From positions 1-50,296 of the forward strand of contig NZ_SCMU01000022.1 of assembly GCF_005503695.1 (NCBI RefSeq): 50,296 bases of DNA, written 5' to 3'. Numbering within the stretch: position 1 is the first letter of the stretch; each line of letters opens with the position of its first letter. Below the pieces are notes generated by a model, which searched no databases, was not told the DNA's origin, and saw only the letters and a program-made list of their open reading frames with translations. Below are positions 33,427-41,722 of the stretch, piece after piece. This DNA is from Sphingopyxis sp. 2PD (GTDB taxonomy: Bacteria > Pseudomonadota > Alphaproteobacteria > Sphingomonadales > Sphingomonadaceae). Made by a program: the position numbers and the translations under genes.

Positions 33427-33458
33427 TGAACGGTAGCGTATAAGTGAACGGAAGCGTA
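33427..33458. promoter_or_regulatory. Direct-repeat operator between tetR and the export operon
   Basis: TGAACGGTAGCGTA (33427-33440) and TGAACGGAAGCGTA (33445-33458) are the same 14-mer with one change, 18 bp apart (start to start). The second overlaps the GGAAG ribosome site of the TetR gene, so binding there could block both promoters. TGTGAACATTATTGAACGG just upstream contains a further partial copy (TGAAC). Confidence 0.65.
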
Positions 33459-33462
33459 CAGT

Positions 33463-34092
33463 TTGTCAATCGCCCCAAAAACGAATCTTGGCCGCCCGGC
33501 CAATCTCGCCAAGCGCGAGGCCATTCTGGTCGCCGCCAGGGATGCGTTTTTCGAACATGGCTATGGCGCCGCTGCGATCGAACAAATTGCCGCGGCCGCG
33601 GGCGTGTCCAAGGTGACGGTCTATAATCATTTTTCGGACAAGCAGGGGCTGTTTGCCGCGGCAATCGAACGCGAATGCGAACGGATGCGCAGTCATTTTT
33701 CGATCGAGGGTGACGGGACGACCTCGCTCCGCGATCGCCTGCTCCATATCGGCCACGCCATGGTGGCCTTTTTGTCGCGGCCTGAGATGGTTCAGTTCGA
33801 GCGCCGTATCGCCGCCGAAACCGAGCGCAACCCGGAAATCGGCCTCGCTTTCCTGAACGCCGGTCCGCGGCGGATGAAAGCGACGATGGCGACATTTCTG
33901 ACCGCGATTTCCCAAAGCGGAGCCCTTGCCATTCCCGACCCCGCCCTCGCCGCCGAGCAATTTGCGGCCATGTGCAAGGGCTTCGGCGACGTCGAACTCC
34001 GCTTCGGCGCGCCGCCGAGCGCCCAATCAACCCAACGAAGGGTCGAGGCTGCGGTCGATGCCTTTTTGAATATCTACGGCGGGGGTCGGTAG
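33463..34092 (+). CDS. TetR-family repressor of the divergent export operon
   Basis: 209 residues. A TTG start at 33463 follows GGAAG by 8 nt. The DNA-binding domain is about residues 15-62: REAILVAARDAFFEHGYGA, IEQIAAAAGVSKVTVYNHFS and DKQGLF. The C-terminal domain is of the TetR_C type with FERRIAAETERNPEIGLAF. In divergent layout with an ABC exporter, TetR proteins usually repress the pump until a substrate binds. The direct-repeat operator lies in the 93-bp gap between the genes. Inducer unknown. Confidence 0.88.
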   Translation: MSIAPKTNLGRPANLAKREAILVAARDAFFEHGYGAAAIEQIAAAAGVSKVTVYNHFSDKQGLFAAAIERECERMRSHFSIEGDGTTSLRDRLLHIGHAMVAFLSRPEMVQFERRIAAETERNPEIGLAFLNAGPRRMKATMATFLTAISQSGALAIPDPALAAEQFAAMCKGFGDVELRFGAPPSAQSTQRRVEAAVDAFLNIYGGGR

Positions 34093-34157
34093 GCTAGTCT
34101 GCTTCGTGGATGCCCGTATATCTGGCGGCGCGGCGCGCTGTGCTGTAGCGACATTCC

Positions 34158-34628
34158 ATGGACCTCTATTCGCTCGTCAAAACGCTGCACATCTTGAGTG
34201 CGACGATCGTGTTCGGGACGGGGATCGGGATTGCCAATTTCATGTTCTTCGGAAGTCGTAGCCGCGTTCCGGTCGAGCGCGCCTTTGCCGCACGCATGAC
34301 GGTGAAGGCGGATTTCCTGTTCACCCTGCCTTCGGTCATCATCCAGCCGCTGAGCGGTGCGTGGCTGGTGTGGCACGGCGGCTTCCGGTGGGACGATTAT
34401 TGGCTGGTCGTCACCTATGGCCTCTATTTGCTGGCGGCGCTGTGCTGGGTGCCGGTCGTGTTCATTCAGATCCGCATGAAAAGGCTGCTGGAAGCGTCCG
34501 CACGGGGCGAGGCAATCGATGAAGCGGCCTATGTTCGGCTGTTTCGTAAATGGTTCATCCTGGGCTGGCCCGCGTTCGGCGGGCTGGTCGTCATTTTTTG
34601 GCTGATGGTCACCAAACCGACATGGTAG
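34158..34628 (+). CDS. DUF2269 integral membrane protein
   Basis: 156 residues with four hydrophobic segments: residues 8-28 (TLHILSATIVFGTGIGIANF), 52-72, 83-103 and 132-152. The pattern, with LHILSATIVFGTGIG and LSGAWLVWHGG, fits DUF2269, small membrane proteins of unknown function. It overlaps the following saccharopine-dehydrogenase-like gene by 7 bp and is the first gene of a three-gene overlapping set. Co-regulation and perhaps physical cooperation with the next two genes are inferred from overlap only. Confidence 0.75.
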   Translation: MDLYSLVKTLHILSATIVFGTGIGIANFMFFGSRSRVPVERAFAARMTVKADFLFTLPSVIIQPLSGAWLVWHGGFRWDDYWLVVTYGLYLLAALCWVPVVFIQIRMKRLLEASARGEAIDEAAYVRLFRKWFILGWPAFGGLVVIFWLMVTKPTW

Positions 34629-35737
34629 CCCGCGTCCTGATCATCGGTGGCTATGGCAATTTTGGCAGCTATATCGCGCGCAGCCTTGCCAATGACGCGA
34701 GCATCCACCTGCTGATCGGGGGACGCTCGGCGGCCAAGGCAAAGGCGTTTTCGGCGTCGCTCGGACCCGCTCATGTCGCCGAGGGTCATGCGATCGACAT
34801 CGATGGCGACCTCACCGAAGCGCTGGGGCGAATCGCGCCAGACATCGTCATCCACACCACCGGGCCTTTCCAGACCCAGGACCACCGCGTCGCGCGGGCG
34901 TGCATCGCACAGCGCTGTCATTATATCGACCTCGCCGATGCGCGGGCGTTCGTGGCGACGATCGGCCGGCTCGATGCCGAAGCACGAGCGAAAAATCTGC
35001 TGGTGGTCAGTGGAGCCAGCTCGGTCCCCTGTCTGACGGCAGCGGTAATCGACGCCTATCTCCCGTCGTTCGCACGGCTCGAGGCGGTCGATTACGGCAT
35101 CAGCGCGGCGCAGCACACCAATCGCGGTCTGGCAACAACCTCGGCGGTGCTCAGCTATGTGGGCAAACCGATCGAGATGCTGCGCGATGGCGCGATGAAA
35201 ACCGTCCATGGCTGGGAAGACACGCATGTCGTCCGCTATCCCGGGCTTGGCACCCGTCTTTTCGGCAACTGCGATATTCCGGACCTGGCATTGTTTCCCG
35301 AACGCTATCCCACGCTCCGGTCGATGCGCTTTTGCGCCGGGCATGAGCTGAAGACGCTCCATATCGGCACGCGCATGCTGGGCGCGCTGGTCCGGTTGGG
35401 GCTGATCGGATCGCTCAGCAACCATGCCGGATCGCTGCTCAAGCTCGCTTTCGCATTCGATCGCTTCGGCTCGGGACAAAGCGGCTTTCATATGTTCCTG
35501 CGCGGCGTAGGTCATGGCGGCGATCCGCAGCAGCGACGCTTCTGGATCGTCGCGCGGTCGGGCCATGGGCCCTACATCCCGTGCATGCCGGCAATCCTGC
35601 TGGCCAGGCGGCTGGCAAGGGGTTGGTCGATAAGACCCGGCGCAACGCCCTGCGTCGATCTGATCGATCTCGACAGCTATCTCGGCGCGCTGTCAGATCT
35701 CGATATCGAGGTCATTCGGGACGAGATTAATGCCTGA
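34622..35737 (+). CDS. Saccharopine-dehydrogenase-like NAD(P)-binding protein
   Basis: 371 residues from the ATG at 34622; the open frame starts earlier inside DUF2269 but the Rossmann fold begins here. GGYGNFG (9-15) is the dinucleotide loop, followed by IGGRSAAKAKAFSASLG. HTTGPFQTQDHRVARACI is the family's second conserved block. Homologues annotated as saccharopine dehydrogenase NADP-binding proteins mostly have unknown substrates, many in lipid-related contexts. The C-terminal half lacks a known catalytic domain. Coupled to DUF2269 (7-bp overlap) and to the DCC gene (8-bp overlap). Confidence 0.82.
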   Translation: MVARVLIIGGYGNFGSYIARSLANDASIHLLIGGRSAAKAKAFSASLGPAHVAEGHAIDIDGDLTEALGRIAPDIVIHTTGPFQTQDHRVARACIAQRCHYIDLADARAFVATIGRLDAEARAKNLLVVSGASSVPCLTAAVIDAYLPSFARLEAVDYGISAAQHTNRGLATTSAVLSYVGKPIEMLRDGAMKTVHGWEDTHVVRYPGLGTRLFGNCDIPDLALFPERYPTLRSMRFCAGHELKTLHIGTRMLGALVRLGLIGSLSNHAGSLLKLAFAFDRFGSGQSGFHMFLRGVGHGGDPQQRRFWIVARSGHGPYIPCMPAILLARRLARGWSIRPGATPCVDLIDLDSYLGALSDLDIEVIRDEINA

Positions 35738-36182
35738 GGTCTCAAAACAACCATTCAGCTATCGCAATGATCCGGCGGTCCCCGATTTCGATGACCGCAA
35801 AGCGCTGTTCGTGTTCGATGGCATCTGCGTGCTGTGCTCGAGCGGCGCGAGCTGGATCATGCGAAACGATGGCAGGGCGCTCGTCAATTTTACGCCTGCG
35901 CAGGAAGCGCTGGGCCAGGCGCTCTATGCCCATTACGGAATCGATATGGACGAGAGTTATCTGCTCATTGCAGATGGGTCCGCCTATACCGCGTCGCGCG
36001 GCTATCTGGAGCTCTGCCGGATATTGGGGCGCTGGTGGCACGCACTCCGCATGTCCGCCATCATCCCTGAACGCCTGCGCGACTGGCTCTACGCCCTGGT
36101 CGCCCGCAACCGATATCGCTGGTTCGGCAAGGCCGACTTTTGCGCGCTCTTGACCAAAGCGCAGCGTGAGCGATTGCTTTAG
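35730..36182 (+). CDS. DCC-family thiol-disulfide oxidoreductase-like (DUF393)
   Basis: 150 residues. The family motif DxxCxxC is present as D30-GI-C33-VL-C36 in FVFDGICVLCSSG. A middle helix region (GYLELCRILGRWWHA) and the ending RWFGKADFCALLT follow the DCC pattern. The fold is thioredoxin-like; the two cysteines are likely redox-active but the partner is unknown. The gene overlaps the preceding one by 8 bp. No terminator is evident after it; a 515-bp gap with little coding potential follows. Confidence 0.82.
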   Translation: MPEVSKQPFSYRNDPAVPDFDDRKALFVFDGICVLCSSGASWIMRNDGRALVNFTPAQEALGQALYAHYGIDMDESYLLIADGSAYTASRGYLELCRILGRWWHALRMSAIIPERLRDWLYALVARNRYRWFGKADFCALLTKAQRERLL

Positions 36183-36697
36183 GAAGCGTGATCCAACCTC
36201 GATCGTCGTCTGATAGCAGATTGCAGGCTTTTGGCTGCGTTGCACCGAGAGAGAGAGAGCACGCGAGCTTGTCCCTTGGCGCGACAAGCAACTCCATTGC
36301 CGAACAAATCAGCCGCGACCAGACGATCCGCAATAATCAGCTCGCCGCCAGCGTCACGGCCATGGATGCATATCGCGACCGCCGGATCCCGCGATCCCGG
36401 ACAAAACTTCGATATTTTGCCTGAAGTGCTGCTTCATGGCCTCGTCGGCTTCGACCGGGTTTCGTTCGAGAATTGCCTGCGCAATGCGCGCGGGCGGTCG
36501 TTGAGCATATAGAGACCGCATGATGGACGCACTCCAGATCAATGACCCACCCCGCGCAACTTGCGCTCTTTCCGTTTGCTCGCTCAAAGCTGCCGAGCTG
36601 CAATCGGTCAAAGGTAACCCCATTTTCAGTTACGTAGCTGCCGATCCCCGCCGAGAGACTCTGGCCATTGTCGCGCCCGGTCGAGCAAGCAGTATCG
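36183..36697. other. 515-bp region between DCC gene and rtcA, mostly non-coding
   Basis: No intact gene is convincing here. Several short ORFs on both strands are low-quality. A leftward fragment (36396-36524) resembles the end of a GntR-type regulator. A run of GA repeats (GAGAGAGAGAG, about 36247-36258) is present. GC content seems lower and more irregular than in the flanking genes. The region looks like a decaying gene remnant. Confidence 0.4.
36396..36524 (-). pseudogene. Possible remnant of a GntR/FadR-type regulator (C-terminal end)
   Basis: About 43 residues in a leftward frame, including RIAQAILERNPVEADEAMKQ and HFRQNIEVL, match the last helices of the FCD ligand domain (pattern: I..AI..rd...A..AM..H). 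No DNA-binding domain or upstream part is found in any frame, so this would be a truncated relic. Recognition is by pattern only and could be chance. Confidence 0.3.
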
Positions 36698-37720
36698 CTA
36701 CGAGCCTGCCCACTCGACCATGATTGCCCCGTCAGGTCGTTCGACGAAGCGAAAGCCTGCCCCCAGAAAGCGCTCGACGAGCGCTGCCGCCGTCAGCGTA
36801 TGCTGACTCAGTTTTACCGTTGAAAAGGACCCGCCCCTCGCCATCGCGAAGGGAAGCAGCAATTGGTCTTGCAGGTAAGGGCCGGCGAAAGCCTCACACG
36901 CCAAATATCCCGCTATCCGCCGCGCCGCAGTTTTAGCTAGGCGTTCGGCGGGAATTCCGATTTTGCCAAAAGCCGACATTACCTCGGTCACATGATCGAA
37001 TTCGGCTTCGAGCAATAGCGCATTGCCCGGCCCCTGATCAGCGGGAAGCTGGCGGATACCGAAGGCATCGGCGGGCCAGCCGGCAAGCGTCTTGGCCGCG
37101 GTCTTCAGCTCGCGGTCGCCGACGTCGAAAGGAACCCCCGCTATGATCGCGGTCGCGGAGACGCGGCGCAGGGCACCGCGCTTGACGCATTCGATCGCGC
37201 GCAGCGGCGCCGGCGCGATGTCGATCTCGACGCGCCCACCCCCGCGCGGGAAGAAGCCGTGGCGCACCAACCGCGCGGCAACGGTCGGCCCCATTCGGTT
37301 GATGACGGGCAGCAACGTGCGCTCGATGAACTCGAAGGGCGGCGCGGCCATCGCATGCGTCCCGCCCTCGAGTACGAGCCGCGACGGAGCATCGGCCAGC
37401 ATCAGCGGCACCATGACCGTCTGCAGGACGAGCGCAGTGCTGCCCGCGGTACCGACCGCGAAATGATAGTCGCCGGGCGTGATCCGCCCCGGTCGGAACG
37501 AGATGCTGTTCGACCCGACCGCCAGCCCCGAACATTCGGCGCCGCCGATGACGCACGCGGCCTCGATCGCGGTGACATGCTGGCGCATGAGCCCCGGCTT
37601 CTCGCGTCCTCCACGAATATTCTCGATCGTGAAGGGCTCGCCGGTCAGCAGCGCCAGCGCGCACGCATAACGCAGCACCTGCCCCCCGCCTTCGCCTTCC
37701 GATCCGTCGATGATGATCAT
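36698..37720 (-). CDS. rtcA: RNA 3'-terminal phosphate cyclase
   Basis: 340 residues. The start follows AGGTAAG by about 10 nt. RtcA converts RNA 3'-phosphate ends to 2',3'-cyclic phosphates via an RNA-adenylate intermediate. The opening IDGSEGEGGGQVLRYACALA and RPGLMRQHVTA-like region (here EKPGLMRQHVTAIEAA) are diagnostic; HGFFPRGGGRVEI is the glycine-rich family signature. The adenylated histidine is expected at about 307 in LSQHTLTAAALV. It is third in the rtcB - unnamed - rtcA unit, 101 bp after the unnamed gene, under control of RtcR. Confidence 0.95.
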   Translation of the reverse strand: MIIIDGSEGEGGGQVLRYACALALLTGEPFTIENIRGGREKPGLMRQHVTAIEAACVIGGAECSGLAVGSNSISFRPGRITPGDYHFAVGTAGSTALVLQTVMVPLMLADAPSRLVLEGGTHAMAAPPFEFIERTLLPVINRMGPTVAARLVRHGFFPRGGGRVEIDIAPAPLRAIECVKRGALRRVSATAIIAGVPFDVGDRELKTAAKTLAGWPADAFGIRQLPADQGPGNALLLEAEFDHVTEVMSAFGKIGIPAERLAKTAARRIAGYLACEAFAGPYLQDQLLLPFAMARGGSFSTVKLSQHTLTAAALVERFLGAGFRFVERPDGAIMVEWAGS

Positions 37721-37821
37721 GTTCTTTGCTTACCTGTAAAATCCTGCCGACCAAGGCATCGGCCAAAACATCCAAATGTCGGGCTTGCGGCCTTCTTGCC
37801 CAAAGGTGGTCTCCACTATGG

Positions 37822-38253
37822 CTAGGGTGCCGGATAGTCCTCGTTGCCCTCTACCCAGACGGTGGCGTCGGGTTCAGGGATGAAGACTTTTGGCGTCATG
37901 CAATCGTCCTGCAAGGTCCCAATCGGGCACTTGCATCGGCAAAGCTGATTGGGGCCGCCGATACCGGCGATCCCGCAGCATCCGCCCAGCCCGGCGCCAT
38001 TCTTCGGGAACTGCACGGAATCGGTCAGGTCCGTGGGGTTCAGCCAATATTGCGGAACGAAGGACAAGGACTCGCCGGGCGCGCGATAGAGCCACGGCGT
38101 CGCCTCCCATGCCTTGTATGCCGTACCCTGCGACACGATCGGCTTGCGAACCTCGATCAGCGGCTTCACAACCTTCGGATTCTTACCCGAAACGATGGTC
38201 AGCGGCGTCGTCAATCGCGCGCCACATATGCTGCAATAAAGCGACTTGCGCAT
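37822..38253 (-). CDS. Unnamed eight-cysteine protein inside the rtc operon
   Basis: 143 residues, no signal peptide. GGTGAGAA precedes the start. I do not recognise a named domain. Cysteines are at 7, 10, 92, 93, 105, 107, 109 and 118: CSIC near the N-terminus is a zinc-ribbon-like knuckle, and GCCGIAGIGGPNQLCRCKCP plus DDC near the C-terminus could be the second half of a metal site. The conserved-looking WLYRAPGESLSFVP and IPEPDATVW have no assigned role. It is 40 bp after rtcB and 101 bp before rtcA on the same strand, so it should be made together with both RNA-repair enzymes. Confidence 0.8.
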   Translation of the reverse strand: MRKSLYCSICGARLTTPLTIVSGKNPKVVKPLIEVRKPIVSQGTAYKAWEATPWLYRAPGESLSFVPQYWLNPTDLTDSVQFPKNGAGLGGCCGIAGIGGPNQLCRCKCPIGTLQDDCMTPKVFIPEPDATVWVEGNEDYPAP

Positions 38254-38293
38254 GGCTTCTCACCAGAAGTTGGCGATGGCGGCGTGAAGGGGA

Positions 38294-39520
38294 TCACCCC
38301 TTCACGCATACCACCTGCTTCAGCGTATGGACGATCTCGACGAGGTCGGCTTGCGCCGCCATAACGGCCTCGATCGGCTTGTATGCCTTGGGCGTCTCGT
38401 CGATGACGCCTTCGTCCTTGCGGCATTCGACGCCCGCGGTGTCAGCGATATGCTCGTCGAGGGTGACGAGCTTTTTCGCCGCGGTGCGGCTCATGACGCG
38501 GCCCGCGCCATGGCTGCAGCTGTCGAAGCTTTCGGCGTTGCCCAGCCCGCGAACGATGAACGATTTCGCGCCCATCGAACCCGGGATGATCCCCATCGTG
38601 CCTTTCGCTGCACGCACCGCCCCCTTGCGGGTGACGAGCACATTCTCGCCGAAGTGATTCTCGCGCGTCACATAATTGTGATGGCAGTTCACCGCTTCGG
38701 CCTCGGCCTCGAAGGGCTTGGCGATCTGGAGCCGCAGCGCGGCGATGACATTCGCCATCATCATGCGCCGGTTCAGCGCCGCAAAGTCCTGCGCCCAGCC
38801 GACCGCCTCGACATAATCGTCGAAATGGTCGGTCCCTTCCGGGAAATAGGCGAGGTCTTCATCGGGCAGGTTGATGAACCATTTGCACATGTCCTTCTTC
38901 GCCAGTTCGATGAAGTAGGTGCCGATCGCATTGCCGACGCCGCGCGATCCCGAATGCAGCATCACCCACACCCGCCCCTCGGTATCCAGACACAGCTCGA
39001 TGAAATGGTTGCCCGTCCCGAGCGTCCCCAGATGCGTCAGGTTATTGGTGTTCTTCAGCCGCGGATGCTTGGCGACGATATGGCCGAAGCGTTCGGCCAG
39101 CGTCGCCCAGGCGTCGACGATCGCGGCCGGGGGATCGCCCCACGAACCGTGATCGCGCTGGCCGCGCCCGACCGACCGGCCGTGCGGAACCGCCGCCTCG
39201 ATCGCGCTGCGGATGCCCTCCAGATTGTCGGGCAGGTCGTGCGCCATCAGCGTGGTGCGCGCGGCCATCATGCCGCAGCCGATGTCGACCCCGACCGCGG
39301 CCGGGATCACCGCGCCTTTGGTCGGGATCACCGATCCGACCGTGGCGCCGATCCCGACATGGACGTCGGGCATAGCGGCGACATGCTTGAACACGAACGG
39401 CATCTGCGCCGCCTTGCGAAGCTGCGCGCGCGCCATATCCTCGACCGGAACCCCGCGGGTCCACATCTTGACCGGGCGTCCGCCCTCGACGTTCAGCACT
39501 TCATAGGTCGTCTGGGTCAT
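38294..39520 (-). CDS. rtcB: RNA-splicing ligase RtcB
   Basis: 408 residues from the ATG at 39520, which has an ideal AGGAGG site 7 nt upstream; the open frame continues further but runs into the promoter. RtcB joins RNA 2',3'-cyclic phosphate or 3'-phosphate ends to 5'-OH ends using GTP and Mn2+. Metal-binding and catalytic residues are visible: Asp79 and Cys82 (VGVDIGCGM), His172 (GTGNHFIEL), His189 (LHSGSRGVGN), His280/281 (NCHHNYV) and the guanylylated His337 (SCSHGAGRVMSR). It is the first gene after the sigma-54-type promoter. Length fits the bacterial RtcB class linked to RtcR. Confidence 0.97.
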   Translation of the reverse strand: MTQTTYEVLNVEGGRPVKMWTRGVPVEDMARAQLRKAAQMPFVFKHVAAMPDVHVGIGATVGSVIPTKGAVIPAAVGVDIGCGMMAARTTLMAHDLPDNLEGIRSAIEAAVPHGRSVGRGQRDHGSWGDPPAAIVDAWATLAERFGHIVAKHPRLKNTNNLTHLGTLGTGNHFIELCLDTEGRVWVMLHSGSRGVGNAIGTYFIELAKKDMCKWFINLPDEDLAYFPEGTDHFDDYVEAVGWAQDFAALNRRMMMANVIAALRLQIAKPFEAEAEAVNCHHNYVTRENHFGENVLVTRKGAVRAAKGTMGIIPGSMGAKSFIVRGLGNAESFDSCSHGAGRVMSRTAAKKLVTLDEHIADTAGVECRKDEGVIDETPKAYKPIEAVMAAQADLVEIVHTLKQVVCVKG

Positions 39521-39677
39521 GGCTGACCTCCTCTTCGCTTCCTTGGGGCAGCGCTGTAGCAATGGCGAGCCCTTGAATCCTTCCACGTCGTTTGGGCGCT
39601 TGGGGGCGGCCGGCCCATTCCGGCCACCCCTCTTCCCGCGTCGTACCGGGCGACGTGAACCCCGGCACCGAACATAA

Positions 39678-39693
39678 TGCAGAAGCCGTGCCA
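39678..39693 (-). promoter_or_regulatory. Sigma-54 promoter of rtcB
   Basis: On the reverse strand: TGGCACG-GCTT-CTGCA. The GG and GC at the -24 and -12 positions are correctly spaced, with one deviation from the consensus TGGCACG-N4-TTGCA. It lies about 160 bp before the rtcB ATG. The neighbouring activator RtcR has the sigma-54 contact motif, so the pairing is expected. The 313-bp gap (39521-39833) is otherwise AT-rich from 39720 on and likely holds RtcR binding sites. Confidence 0.8.
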
Positions 39694-39787
39694 AACCGCT
39701 TGCCGATACCAAAACTTGGATCATCATTTTGATAAATTGCAATATTTTCTGAAACGAAAAAATCAGTCCGGCGAAACAAATTGGATT

Positions 39788-39817
39788 TTGAGATATCATT
39801 GTATCGTTCATTATAAA
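39788..39817 (+). promoter_or_regulatory. Candidate sigma-70-type promoter of rtcR
   Basis: TTGAGA (39788-39793) and TATAAA (39812-39817) are 18 bp apart in an AT-rich stretch. If used, transcription would start near 39824, upstream of the ATG at 39834 but after the one at 39819, which supports the later start codon. Confidence 0.4.
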
Positions 39818-39833
39818 TATGTATAAGAATGAC

Positions 39834-41438
39834 ATGAAGCCGCTGACCGTTCTTGGATTTCTGGGTTCGACCCTCGACGCGGGCAAGTTCGACGCCGGAC
39901 GCTGGAACAAGTGGCGGCCGAGCGTGAGCATCTGCATGCAGGAGGATCTGCGCGTCGATCGCTTCATCCTGCTCCACGGCAGCCATCACCGCCGGCTGGC
40001 CGAGATCGTGGCAAAGGACATCGCCGACGTATCGCCCGAGACCGAGGTCGTCCCGCAAACGGTCGACTTCGACGACGCATGGGATTTCGAGGAGGTTTAC
40101 GGCAAGCTGCTCGACTTCGCGCGCAGCTTTCCCTTCGATCCCGACGCGGAAGATTATCTGATCCACATCACGACGGGCACGCACGTCGCGCAAATCTGTC
40201 TCTTCCTGCTCACCGAGGCGCGCTACCTGCCCGGCCGGCTGCTGCAGACGCAGCCACAGCGCGGCGCACCGCAACCGGTGGGCATCTGGAACAGCATCGA
40301 TCTCGACCTCTCGCGCTACGACAGTATCGCGACGCGCTTCGCCGAGGCCAGCGCGGAGAGCGCGAGCTTTCTGAAAAGCGGGATCGAAACGCGCAACCCC
40401 GCCTTCAACCGCATGATCGAGGAGATCGAACAGGTAGCAGTCCGTAGTCGCGCGCCGATCTTGCTCATGGGACCGACCGGTGCGGGTAAGAGTCAGCTGG
40501 CGCGGAAGGTCTATGAACTCAAGAAGCTTCGCCACCAGCTCGGCGGCCCGTTCGTCGAGGTCAATTGCGCGACGCTGAAGGGCGACAGCGCGACCTCGGC
40601 GCTGTTCGGCCACCGCAAGGGCGCCTTTACCGGCGCTGCGCAGGACCGTCCCGGGCTGCTCAAGAGCGCCGACCAGGGCTTACTGTTCCTCGACGAGATC
40701 GGCGAGCTCGGGCTTGACGAACAGGCGATGATCCTGCGCGCGATCGAGGAAGGGCGGTTTCTGCCGGTCGGATCGGACAGCGAGACGCGAAGCGATTTCC
40801 AGCTGATCGCGGGCACCAACCGCGATCTCGTCGAGCAAGTGCGCACGGGCCGCTTCCGCGACGACCTGTTCGCGCGGCTGAACCTCTGGACCTTTTCGCT
40901 TCCCGGCCTCGCCGAACGCCGCGAAGACATCGCACCCAATCTTGATTACGAGCTCGAACGCTTCGCCGAGCGCGAAGGGTCGCGGGTCACCTTCAACAAG
41001 GAAGCGCGCCAACGATATCTTGCCTTCGCGGAGAGCCACGACGCGAAGTGGCAGGGAAATTTTCGCGATCTCGCCGCCAGCGTCACGCGAATGGCGACGC
41101 TCAACACGACCGGGCGGATCGACGTCGGCGCCGTCGATCTTGAGATCAAGCGCCTGGGCTCTACTTGGCACGCCGACAAATCCGAAGCTGATATTTTCGA
41201 CCTGATTCTAAGTGGAGACCAGCTGGCCGAGATTGATCCATTTGACCGAGTGCAACTGGCCTTCGTCGTCAAAACCTGTCGTGCATGCCGATCGCTGTCG
41301 GAGGCAGGGCGGCAACTGTTCGCGGCGTCTCGCGAGTTGCGTACAAGCACGAATGACGCGGATCGCCTTCGCAAGTATCTGGCTCGCTTTAATCTGACGT
41401 GGACCGATCTTCAGCAACCGGTTGGCGGGTACCGATAG
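39834..41438 (+). CDS. rtcR: RtcR, sigma-54-dependent activator with CARF domain
   Basis: 534 residues from the ATG at 39834 (MKPLTVLGFLGSTLDAG), matching RtcR N-termini better than the ATG at 39819. The N-terminal domain (about 1-180) is the CARF-type sensor: HITTGTHVAQICLFLLTEAR is its hallmark loop. RtcR is reported to sense RNA ends with cyclic phosphates. The AAA+ domain has Walker A GPTGAGKS (213-220), the sigma-54 contact loop GAFTGA (263-268) and Walker B LLFLDEIG (283-290), then an arginine-finger region FRDDLFARLN. A helical C-terminus (DRVQLAFVVKTCRACRSLSE) should bind DNA. It is divergent from rtcB. Confidence 0.95.
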   Translation: MKPLTVLGFLGSTLDAGKFDAGRWNKWRPSVSICMQEDLRVDRFILLHGSHHRRLAEIVAKDIADVSPETEVVPQTVDFDDAWDFEEVYGKLLDFARSFPFDPDAEDYLIHITTGTHVAQICLFLLTEARYLPGRLLQTQPQRGAPQPVGIWNSIDLDLSRYDSIATRFAEASAESASFLKSGIETRNPAFNRMIEEIEQVAVRSRAPILLMGPTGAGKSQLARKVYELKKLRHQLGGPFVEVNCATLKGDSATSALFGHRKGAFTGAAQDRPGLLKSADQGLLFLDEIGELGLDEQAMILRAIEEGRFLPVGSDSETRSDFQLIAGTNRDLVEQVRTGRFRDDLFARLNLWTFSLPGLAERREDIAPNLDYELERFAEREGSRVTFNKEARQRYLAFAESHDAKWQGNFRDLAASVTRMATLNTTGRIDVGAVDLEIKRLGSTWHADKSEADIFDLILSGDQLAEIDPFDRVQLAFVVKTCRACRSLSEAGRQLFAASRELRTSTNDADRLRKYLARFNLTWTDLQQPVGGYR

Positions 41439-41648
41439 TCGCCGTCGAGCGCGGCTTTCAGAAATCAAAACCCTACTTGCACTTTCTGCGGCAGAGACTC
41501 TGCTCATTCGCGGCCCAATTCGCGGCAAATTTCCCTTGTAATTTCAGTCTCTCGGGCGCGCAATCAGGGCACCAGATCCCTGTAACCTAAGGGAATGTGG
41601 GGAAGAAATTTCTCGTTCTAAGTTGTTGTTTTTAAATGATAAACTTGG

Positions 41649-41722
41649 TGGAGGCCCGAGCCGGAATCGAACCGGCGTGCACGGATTTGCAATCCGCTGC
41701 GTCACCACTCCGCCATCGGGCC
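41649..41722 (-). tRNA. tRNA-Cys (GCA)
   Basis: 74 nt. The acceptor stem is GGCCCGA/TCGGGCC with discriminator T73 and an encoded CCA. The anticodon arm is GCGGA-TTGCAAA-TCCGT with anticodon GCA, and the T-arm is GCCGG-TTCGATT-CCGGC. Discriminator U is the identity base of cysteine tRNAs. It lies between rtcR and the methyltransferase gene, on the opposite strand to both. Confidence 0.97.

Noticed and set aside
39521..39967. Upstream extension of the rtcB frame
   Set aside because: It crosses the sigma-54 promoter and AT-rich control region; the ATG at 39520 has an ideal AGGAGG site and the RtcB N-terminus.
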